From NCBI GenBank assembly GCA_964383905.1, contig CAYLJO010000264.1, positions 1-8,040 of the forward strand: a stretch of 8,040 nucleotides of DNA, in the 5' to 3' direction. The notes beneath the pieces were generated by a model. It was not told where the DNA came from, did not search any database, and saw only the letters and a program-made list of their open reading frames with translations. The position numbers and the translations under genes are program-made. The DNA is from CAYLJO01 sp964383905 (GTDB taxonomy: Bacteria; Acidobacteriota; Blastocatellia; Pyrinomonadales; Pyrinomonadaceae). Below, piece by piece: positions 1 to 5,662 of this stretch. Within the stretch, counting starts at the first letter, position 1. Every line of letters begins with the position of its first letter.

Positions 1-170
1 CCTTAGAAAACTACCCCGGCGGACGTGGCATCATTGAACAGTAAAGCTCTCAAGTTCGCCGTATTATTTCACCTCTATCTCCGACAGCATTTTGACTCTC
101 TCTCTACTCGGTCATGGTTAGGCATGAGAAACTATTTGCGGCTGCGGTCTATGCCTCTGGCTATTGTGGG
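1..170. other. Non-coding region downstream of the CE15-SGNH gene
   Basis: This stretch follows the stop codon of the esterase gene in the direction of transcription. I see no convincing gene on either strand: the possible starts on the minus strand reach stops within a few codons. There is a short CT-rich run near 93-108 but no clear hairpin followed by a T-run, so no intrinsic terminator can be assigned. It may hold the leader of a next minus-strand gene beyond the window edge. Confidence 0.5.
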
Positions 171-2309
171 CTAGGCGGCTGGACGGTTACCTGCGCTCGG
201 ATCCCCGGTGGGCGGCGGCGCATGATCTTCCTTCGCGGGCGGACCAAGCAATTCAGTGAAGATCGGCTTCAGCGCGTCCGCCCACACCTGATACCCCTTG
301 ACATCCAGGTGCAACCCGTCCCGATCGGCCATACCTTCACGCAACTTGCCGTCTTTATCAGCCAGCTCGTGGTTGATGTTCACATACCTGATCTTTTTCC
401 CGTCGGCGAATTTCGCGATCTGCCTATTGATTTTGTTGATGATGGGCATCACCGCCAGGTTGTCGTTGCGGGGAGTAATGCCCATCAGGACAATCGTAGC
501 GTGGGGCGCTTTCCGCCGGCAGATCTCTAAAATCGCCTTGATTCCCTTGACGGTGTCCGCGACCCTCGGGTCTTCGCTTCCCTGAGGAGATTTGTTGCCG
601 ACATTGTTCGTCCCGGCAAGCAGGACGATGATCTTGGGATTGACATTATCCAGCTCGCCGTTGTTCAGCCGCCAGAGAATATTCTGTGTGGTGTCGCCGC
701 CCCAGCCGAAGTCGGCGGCATTCCAGCCGAAGAAATTCTGCCGCCAGTTCGCCAGAAAAGCCTGATATTGGTCGTCGCTCGTACCCCACCGTCTCGTGAT
801 GGAGTCGCCTTCAAAATAAACGTCAATCCCGCCCCTCCTGGCCTTCTCCAGCAGCTGAGCGTGCGCGAGCTGAGAGTTCGGGTCGGCCCGTGGCACCGGC
901 CGGTCGGCGGGCAGGTGCCGCCCTTTGATGAACTGGCTCGCCCATTCGATGAACGAGGGCCAGTTCTCGGCGACGCTGTGGCCGCCCTGATGCTGCCTCC
1001 AGGCGAGTTCCCCCCCGATCAGTCGGCCGACCGGCGGCATCGGGTCCGTGAGGTAGTTGCCGGGTGTGCCGAGGTCTCGCCTCCCCAACAGCCTGTAGGC
1101 CGGGCCCGCCGCCACCGCCGCCATGAAGCTGCCGTGGGCGTCCACCCATTTCGCGTCGCCCTTCTCGACCACGCCGTAGCTGATGAAGCAGGGGCGCGGG
1201 GCGCACAAGGCGATCAGCTCGTGTGAGTCCACGGGCAGATCGCCTGCGGTCTTTGGCCCGAAAACAGCGTCCGCAGCGCCGTACTTCATGAAGTTGCCCG
1301 CCATCCAGTAGTATTCACCGCCGGTCAGATTCTCCACCGCCTCACCGAAGATGTGGCGGTGAAGTTTCGCGCCGCCTTCGCCGGATGAGCCGATGAACCC
1401 GACGGCGATGCGCGGCTCGAAAGCCTCGGTCACCAGGGCGGCTTTGCCATAACGGGAGAGGCCTTCGATCCCGACTCGCTTGGCGTCGACCGCCTTGTCG
1501 GTCTCGAAATAATCGAGCAGTCGGCTGACGCCCCAGGCCCAGGCCCGCAGCGCCCCCCAATCCTCCGGCTTGCGCGGTTGACCCTTGTTTGCCAGACCGA
1601 TGATTCCCGCAGTCAGCGCCGGCCCGTCCGCCTGGATGCTGGTCGGGATGATCTGGCCGTAGCCCCAGCCGCGGGCAATCAGCATCTGCTGCCAGGGAAG
1701 CGGGGTCGTCCCTCTTCTGAACCCCCAATCGAACTCCACCATCACGGGCACCGGCCCTGCCGCATCGGCCGGCGTCGTCACGCTCGCCCGGATATCCACC
1801 TTAATCAGCGGGTAGGAGGAATTATCCACGTGGCCCACGAGCGTCTTGGTGATCGTCCGCGTGCCGCCGGCGTCTCCCGCACTCGTGTTCGTCACTTCCC
1901 AGCTCACCCCGGGAACGTTCTGAGGAATGCGCCCATACACCTCACGCTCGAAGTCCTCCTGGATTTCCGCCCGCCGCACTTTCCACTGTCTGGCATTGGT
2001 AACCTTCGTACCGTTCTTCATGACCATCATTTCCGGCAGCGGATACTTGTTGGCATGGGCTTCGTCGAAGGTGTCCGGGTTGTTCGGATTCGCGCCCGGC
2101 CGTAACGCTTTGATCCCTAGCTGCTCCATCATGTTCTGATGGTCTCCGTCCCCCTTGAATACCACCGGGGGAGGAAACCCTCGCCCGCCCGCCTGGGCTG
2201 CTACCACCGCGGGGCCGGCTCCCGGAATTAACGGGACGACCGAGGCCAGTAAGGACGCGGCAACGACTGCCGCCAACCATTGAATCGGGCGCTTGAAATG
2301 AATGGACAT
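171..2309 (-). CDS. Secreted two-domain esterase: CE15 glucuronoyl esterase-like domain fused to SGNH/GDSL hydrolase
   Basis: Predicted secreted esterase of 712 residues with two catalytic domains. The N-terminus has basic residues, then a hydrophobic segment (about 11-36) and a possible signal-peptidase site after AAQA near residue 40. The CE15-like alpha/beta-hydrolase domain spans about 60-465. It shows the nucleophile elbow GLSRYGKAAL (Ser285), a following SGEGGAKLHR motif and the catalytic His444 in GGHS. The SGNH domain spans about 490-690, with FEGDSIT (Ser503), the GWGGD block, AGTNN, and DGLH (Asp664, His667). CE15 enzymes cleave esters between 4-O-methyl-glucuronic acid of xylan and lignin alcohols; SGNH domains near xylanolytic genes are often acetyl esterases, but that substrate is inference. 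A Pro/Ala-rich tail of about 25 residues ends the protein. I chose the ATG at 2309 because it places the signal peptide at the N-terminus. A GTG at 2381 would add 24 residues that do not look like a signal. The ribosome binding site is weak (AGG about 9 bases upstream). It lies 75 bases after the GH51 gene and is probably co-transcribed with it. Confidence 0.88.
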   Translation of the reverse strand: MSIHFKRPIQWLAAVVAASLLASVVPLIPGAGPAVVAAQAGGRGFPPPVVFKGDGDHQNMMEQLGIKALRPGANPNNPDTFDEAHANKYPLPEMMVMKNGTKVTNARQWKVRRAEIQEDFEREVYGRIPQNVPGVSWEVTNTSAGDAGGTRTITKTLVGHVDNSSYPLIKVDIRASVTTPADAAGPVPVMVEFDWGFRRGTTPLPWQQMLIARGWGYGQIIPTSIQADGPALTAGIIGLANKGQPRKPEDWGALRAWAWGVSRLLDYFETDKAVDAKRVGIEGLSRYGKAALVTEAFEPRIAVGFIGSSGEGGAKLHRHIFGEAVENLTGGEYYWMAGNFMKYGAADAVFGPKTAGDLPVDSHELIALCAPRPCFISYGVVEKGDAKWVDAHGSFMAAVAAGPAYRLLGRRDLGTPGNYLTDPMPPVGRLIGGELAWRQHQGGHSVAENWPSFIEWASQFIKGRHLPADRPVPRADPNSQLAHAQLLEKARRGGIDVYFEGDSITRRWGTSDDQYQAFLANWRQNFFGWNAADFGWGGDTTQNILWRLNNGELDNVNPKIIVLLAGTNNVGNKSPQGSEDPRVADTVKGIKAILEICRRKAPHATIVLMGITPRNDNLAVMPIINKINRQIAKFADGKKIRYVNINHELADKDGKLREGMADRDGLHLDVKGYQVWADALKPIFTELLGPPAKEDHAPPPTGDPSAGNRPAA

Positions 2310-2384
2310 GGTCTGAGCCTGTTCGATCAACAGACAATTTGTTAAGCAATAGGGTGATGAGCGTAGTCTATCGTTCCCCACGGC

Positions 2385-3986
2385 TTATTGCAGTTCCAGG
2401 ACCACCGCTGACTTCGCCGGTATGCTCAAGGTTGCCCGGTGGCCTTGAATCCTGTAGCCAACGAAACGCGTTGGTTTGATAGCGTTTGGATTGTCGAACG
2501 TGTTCATGCCGTTCATCGCGGGTGCCGTCAACACTTCTCCGGTAACGCCCCTGATGGTCGAGCCGGCGACCGTCGTCGTGATCTCTGCCGGCCGATTCGG
2601 GTCAAGATTAACTATCGACAGGTGCAGTTTCCCCTCTTTGTCACGCGAAGCCGAGGCATTCAGTGAGGGCACGGATGCTTGATCCATTCTGTACTCCGGC
2701 GCGCTAAGCTCGACGGGGATCAACGTCGCCCCCTGGTGCACCTTGTACATCCTGAAGACGTAGTACGTCGGCGTCAGAACCACCCTCTCCTTATCGGTCA
2801 GCACCATAGCCTGTAGAACGTTCACCATCTGAGCGATGTTAGCCATTTGCACGCGGTCGGAATGATTGTTGAAGATGTTCAGGTTGATCCCTGCGACTAC
2901 CGCGTCACGGAGGGTGTTTTGCTGGTAGAGCGCGCCCATGTCTTTGCCCGGCTCCGGGTCGTACCACGTGCCCCACTCGTCCACCATCAGCCCGACGCGC
3001 TTCTGCGGATCATACTTATCCATGATCGCGCTATGCTTCTCGATCATCTCCTCGATGCGCAACGTCTGGGCGAGCGTCGCGTGCCACTCCTTTTCCCCGA
3101 ACTCGGTCGCCGATCCCTTTCGTTGCCAGTTGCTTGTCGGCACCGTGTAATAATGCAGAGACAGGCCGTTCATATACTTCGCCGCCTGCGACATGAGCAC
3201 CTCAGTCCAGTTGTAATAATCATCATGTGGCCCGACCGCCAGCTTTTGGATGCGGTTGCCGGAATAATTCTTGATGAATGTGGCATGGCGGCGGTACTCG
3301 TCGGCGTAATACTCCGGACGCATCTCACCGCCGCAGCCCCAGGATTCGTTCCCCACGGCAAAGTAGGGCACCTTCCAGGGCTTGTCGCGCCCGTTCTGGC
3401 GTCGCAGACGAGCCAGCGTGGAATCAGAATCTGACGTCATGTATTCTACCCACTCCATCATCTCCTGCGGCGTCCCACTGCCCAGGTTGCCGTTGATGTA
3501 CGGTTCGGCCCCTAACAGCTCACACAAGTCCATGAATTCATGTGTGCCGAAGGCATTGGTATCAATTCCGCCCCAGCTCGCGTTGGGGCGTCGCGGGCGT
3601 TTGTCGCGCGGCCCCGTGCCGTCTCGCCAGTGATACTCGTCGGCGAAGCACCCGCCGGGCCAACGTAAGACGGGTATGCGCAGCTCTTTAAGCACGGCGA
3701 TGACATCATTGCGCAGACCGCGTGTGTTCGGGATTGGCGAGTCTTCGCCGACCCAGAGGCCCCCATATATCAAGCGGCCCAGGTGCTCGGCGAACTGTCC
3801 ATAGATGTTACGGTTGATAGTACCTTTGGGCTGATCGGCATGAATCAACAATGAGGCTTTATTCGGTTCGGGACTTTGAGCTTGTGCACGATGAGAAATT
3901 GACGTGTTTAGAAAACAGATCGCTAACGCAGCGAGCCACAATGTGTAGCGGTCCTGCAGAAGCATCTGCCGAGAATGCATAAACAT
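2385..3986 (-). CDS. Secreted GH51 alpha-L-arabinofuranosidase
   Basis: Exo-acting retaining glycosidase of 533 residues expected to remove alpha-L-arabinofuranosyl side chains from arabinoxylan, arabinan or their oligosaccharides. A signal peptide is visible: hydrophobic core at about 15-28 and a likely cleavage after RAQA (residue 36). Family motifs run in order: IYGQFAEHLGR (61-71), RWPGG (108-112), VGNESWG with the predicted acid/base Glu214, SLHYYT (276-281) and MVDEWGTWY with the predicted nucleophile Glu337. The two glutamates are 123 residues apart, close to the spacing in characterised GH51 enzymes. The C-terminal part from about 400 matches the usual beta-sandwich domain (SIVNLDP near 457-463). 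The length is normal for the family. The start is well supported by GGAGGAG (3991-3997) four bases upstream of the ATG; a second ATG two codons later is less well spaced. Many characterised GH51 enzymes are intracellular, so the export signal is worth noting. Sugar specificity within GH51 cannot be settled by eye. Confidence 0.93.
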   Translation of the reverse strand: MFMHSRQMLLQDRYTLWLAALAICFLNTSISHRAQAQSPEPNKASLLIHADQPKGTINRNIYGQFAEHLGRLIYGGLWVGEDSPIPNTRGLRNDVIAVLKELRIPVLRWPGGCFADEYHWRDGTGPRDKRPRRPNASWGGIDTNAFGTHEFMDLCELLGAEPYINGNLGSGTPQEMMEWVEYMTSDSDSTLARLRRQNGRDKPWKVPYFAVGNESWGCGGEMRPEYYADEYRRHATFIKNYSGNRIQKLAVGPHDDYYNWTEVLMSQAAKYMNGLSLHYYTVPTSNWQRKGSATEFGEKEWHATLAQTLRIEEMIEKHSAIMDKYDPQKRVGLMVDEWGTWYDPEPGKDMGALYQQNTLRDAVVAGINLNIFNNHSDRVQMANIAQMVNVLQAMVLTDKERVVLTPTYYVFRMYKVHQGATLIPVELSAPEYRMDQASVPSLNASASRDKEGKLHLSIVNLDPNRPAEITTTVAGSTIRGVTGEVLTAPAMNGMNTFDNPNAIKPTRFVGYRIQGHRATLSIPAKSAVVLELQ

Positions 3987-3990
3987 CTAT

Positions 3991-3997
3991 CTCCTCC
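3991..3997 (-). promoter_or_regulatory. Strong ribosome binding site of the GH51 gene
   Basis: Read on the minus strand this is GGAGGAG, a near-perfect anti-16S match, ending four bases before the ATG at 3986. It decides for that ATG over the one two codons downstream. It is the strongest ribosome binding site in the window. Confidence 0.85.
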
Positions 3998-4033
3998 AGA
4001 CGTTGTTACGGTGGCAGCGATTCGCCGGCGCTT

Positions 4034-4080
4034 ACCTTTACTGGGGAGAGTTACCGGAGGGGGCCCTCCCCAGTAAAGGT
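4034..4080. repeat. Perfect 15-bp inverted repeat (47-base hairpin) in the GH51 leader
   Basis: The left arm ACCTTTACTGGGGAG (4034-4048) is exactly complementary to the right arm CTCCCCAGTAAAGGT (4066-4080), with a 17-base loop (4049-4065). In RNA read from the minus strand it would form a stable stem-loop about 36 bases upstream of the GH51 ribosome binding site. No T-run follows on that strand, so it is not a standard intrinsic terminator. It could be a leader structure affecting transcript stability or translation, a dispersed palindromic element, or part of an upstream terminator that works with Rho. Only one copy is present in this window. Confidence 0.8.
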
Positions 4081-4126
4081 CATCGCCGACACGGTGTCAG
4101 GGATGTGTGTGATGCTTTGACGCCGA

Positions 4127-4185
4127 ATCTTACGTCCTGCACGCTCGAGCAGACGGCGAACCGAGGAAACCTGGCGGCGTAAGAT
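4127..4185. repeat. 8-bp inverted repeat pair flanking the promoter start region
   Basis: ATCTTACG (4127-4134) and CGTAAGAT (4178-4185) are exact reverse complements separated by 43 bases. The right copy overlaps the candidate -10 box of the GH51 promoter (4181-4186), and the left copy would lie about 40-47 bases into the transcript. This arrangement could be a two-site operator or a long-loop RNA stem. Eight bases is short enough for chance to remain possible. Confidence 0.4.
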
Positions 4186-4209
4186 ATTTGAATCGCTCCG
4201 CCGAGTCAA
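4181..4209 (-). promoter_or_regulatory. Candidate sigma70 promoter for the GH51-CE15 unit
   Basis: On the minus strand, TTGACT (4204-4209, five of six consensus bases) is followed by a 17-base spacer and TATCTT (4181-4186, four of six). The spacing is optimal. The start would fall near 4174, giving a leader of roughly 185 bases that contains the long hairpin at 4034-4080. The match is by eye and not tested against background frequency. Confidence 0.45.
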
Positions 4210-4220
4210 TGTCTCTTCAG

Positions 4221-4235
4221 CGCCGGCGACCGGCG
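4221..4235 (-). terminator. Weak hairpin downstream of the GH5 gene
   Basis: CGCCGG and CCGGCG form a 6-bp GC stem with a three-base loop, about 20 bases after the GH5 stop codon. No T-run follows it on the minus strand, so it is at best an imperfect terminator or a 3'-end stabilising structure. Confidence 0.25.
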
Positions 4236-4256
4236 TGATCAGCTCCGATTAATATA

Positions 4257-5474
4257 TTATTCGGGCGTTCGTGCTTTGTCGCCCGGCAGCTTGAGTCCCA
4301 AGGCTGCGACGGTCTCGGCGTCGGGGACGGCGCGCCCATCCTTCCTGCTCACGACAGCAAATCCCCCGGCATAATCCCACATGGTCCACCCGATGCCATT
4401 TTTCTCAAGCGCGCTCCGCACATCACGAATCCACGCCGTCCGCGCCGCCGGGGCGGCAAACTGGCGAAACACGCCAAACTCGTTACACGTCAGGCGGACA
4501 TGATGCTTCTTAGCCCAGGCCGCGGCCATCGCAATCTCCGCCTCGATCCGGGAAGCACCCCACCTCTCCTCACCATAACGCAGCAGGTGGTAACGTGCGG
4601 GTTCGTCCACGATTGTCCCCATCAGTCGCGTCACCGCGTCCGGGCTCGAAGGGTAGGGCACCTCCTTGTAGAGCGGAAGGAAGGGACCGGCCCACGTTGC
4701 GCCCTGGTGAGTAAAGGTCATGGGTTCGTAGAAGTGAAAGTTATAGATCACATTCCGGTCGGCCACGGGTTCGAGGAAAAGCAGCTCATAGATGCCGGAC
4801 CACCGGTGGCCGGCGGCAATGATCGTGTGCCGCGGGGCGCCTTCGCGAATCGCCGCGATTACCTTTGCCTGAATCCCCGCCCAGCGATAACCGTCCGTCA
4901 CCGTCGGCTCGTTGAGTACTTCCAGAAAGAGACGCCCGGGGTCGCGGGTCGAGAGATGCCGTGCCAGCACACGCCAGAACCACGCGAACGCTTCGACCTG
5001 ATGGTCATCCGTGTTCAGTTTTAGCTTGAACTCGTCCGACGGATGGATGTCGACGATCACCGCCAGTCCGCGCGCGAGGATCATGTCAATCGCCCGGTCA
5101 AGATAGCCAACGTATTCGGTGTTGAGAGCGCCTGGTTCTGCCGCGTTAAACAGCGGGGCCGGCTCAACGGAGAGACGAACATGATCAAAGCCCATTGCTT
5201 CGATCAGCGCGATATCCTGAGCGGTGGTGTGCGTTTCCAGGTGAGCTTTCGAGTAATCTTTATTTACGGCCTGCGCGAACCAGTGGCTCGCATTGATGCC
5301 CCGGCGCAAGCGCGCGAACCGTGCCTCACCGACCCCGCCGGCCTGCTCTGCCTGGCCCCCGCCGGTCACGGCCCTCAGACCTTCGATCGCGTCTGTGTAC
5401 GCAGTGGTTGCCATGCCGGGCAGGATCGCAACTATTAGCGCAACGAAGATCGAAAGGGCGACGGGTTTGAGCAT
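4257..5474 (-). CDS. Secreted glycoside hydrolase family 5 (endoglucanase-like)
   Basis: Predicted secreted retaining glycosidase of 405 residues with a single GH5 TIM-barrel domain (about 50-395). The N-terminus has a Lys followed by a hydrophobic stretch (about 4-24), read as a signal peptide. Motifs in order: RRGIN (57-61), HVRLSVEP (98-105), VDIHP (141-145), VLNEP with acid/base Glu189, NFHFYEP (245-251), TCNEFG with nucleophile Glu332, and WTMWDYAGGF (363-372), which lines the active site. GH5 enzymes cleave beta-1,4-glucans, mannans, xylans or related backbones; subfamily and substrate cannot be fixed by eye, with beta-glucan as the default guess. There is no appended carbohydrate-binding module. 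The ATG at 5474 is chosen because the signal peptide starts there. The sequence gap begins only seven bases upstream, so its ribosome binding site and promoter are not visible. The open frame that continues through the N run is an artefact. Confidence 0.88.
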   Translation of the reverse strand: MLKPVALSIFVALIVAILPGMATTAYTDAIEGLRAVTGGGQAEQAGGVGEARFARLRRGINASHWFAQAVNKDYSKAHLETHTTAQDIALIEAMGFDHVRLSVEPAPLFNAAEPGALNTEYVGYLDRAIDMILARGLAVIVDIHPSDEFKLKLNTDDHQVEAFAWFWRVLARHLSTRDPGRLFLEVLNEPTVTDGYRWAGIQAKVIAAIREGAPRHTIIAAGHRWSGIYELLFLEPVADRNVIYNFHFYEPMTFTHQGATWAGPFLPLYKEVPYPSSPDAVTRLMGTIVDEPARYHLLRYGEERWGASRIEAEIAMAAAWAKKHHVRLTCNEFGVFRQFAAPAARTAWIRDVRSALEKNGIGWTMWDYAGGFAVVSRKDGRAVPDAETVAALGLKLPGDKARTPE

Positions 5475-5481
5475 GGAAATC

Positions 5482-5581
5482 NNNNNNNNNNNNNNNNNNN
5501 NNNNNNNNNNNNNNNNNNNNNNNNNNNNNNNNNNNNNNNNNNNNNNNNNNNNNNNNNNNNNNNNNNNNNNNNNNNNNNNNN
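5482..5581. other. Assembly gap of 100 N
   Basis: A run of exactly 100 N, the common placeholder for a scaffold join of unknown size. The missing sequence includes the ribosome binding site and possibly the promoter of the GH5 gene, and could hide additional genes. Adjacency of the GH5 and oxidoreductase genes is therefore scaffold-level evidence only. Confidence 0.98.
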
Positions 5582-5623
5582 CTTTCGAGAAGATGGTGAT
5601 TAAACTCTCGTCTGGTGCGATCA

Positions 5624-5642
5624 GGCAGGGCGTTGCCCTGCC
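5624..5642 (-). terminator. Hairpin after the Gfo/Idh/MocA gene
   Basis: GGCAGGGC (5624-5631) and GCCCTGCC (5635-5642) form a perfect 8-bp GC stem with a three-base loop, 20 bases after the oxidoreductase stop codon. On the minus strand it is followed by TGATCG rather than a T-run, so it is a weak terminator candidate or a 3'-end stabiliser. A stable GC hairpin near a gap may also have hindered sequencing or assembly. Confidence 0.4.
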
Positions 5643-5662
5643 CGGCGGCGCTCGCTTGCGGC

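Larger units (their letters stand above)
3987..4256 (-). other. Intergenic region between GH5 and GH51 genes with promoter and inverted repeats
   Basis: This 270-base spacer has no coding potential that I can support. It holds, in transcription order: a small GC hairpin after the GH5 stop (4221-4235), a candidate sigma70 promoter (4181-4209), an 8-bp inverted repeat pair (4127-4134 and 4178-4185), an odd palindrome GACACGGTGTC (4088-4098), a long hairpin (4034-4080) and the GH51 ribosome binding site. An AT palindrome TAATATATTA (4250-4259) overlaps the GH5 stop codon. The density of signals suggests that the GH51-CE15 pair is a separate, regulated transcription unit. Confidence 0.6.

Noticed and set aside
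93..108. CT-rich run as a microsatellite or terminator tract
   Set aside because: It is only a few dinucleotide units long and no hairpin precedes it on either strand.
114..530. Plus-strand open frame beginning in the region after the esterase gene
   Set aside because: Most of it is antisense to the SGNH domain and its translation has no recognisable features.
2310..2381. GTG start at 2381 for the CE15-SGNH gene
   Set aside because: It would put 24 polar residues before a clear signal peptide and has no well-placed ribosome binding site. The ATG at 2309 fits better, although its ribosome binding site is also weak.
2847..3434. Long plus-strand open frame of 195 codons
   Set aside because: It lies antisense within the GH51 gene, whose motifs are unmistakable. 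The plus-strand translation shows no recognisable domain and reflects the GC-rich codon structure of the real gene.
4143..4150. Palindrome GCTCGAGC as an operator
   Set aside because: An 8-bp GC-rich palindrome without flanking symmetry is expected by chance and is not centred on the promoter or on the other repeats.
4500..5024. Plus-strand open frame of 174 codons
   Set aside because: It is the antisense shadow of the GH5 catalytic domain, with no domain motifs of its own.
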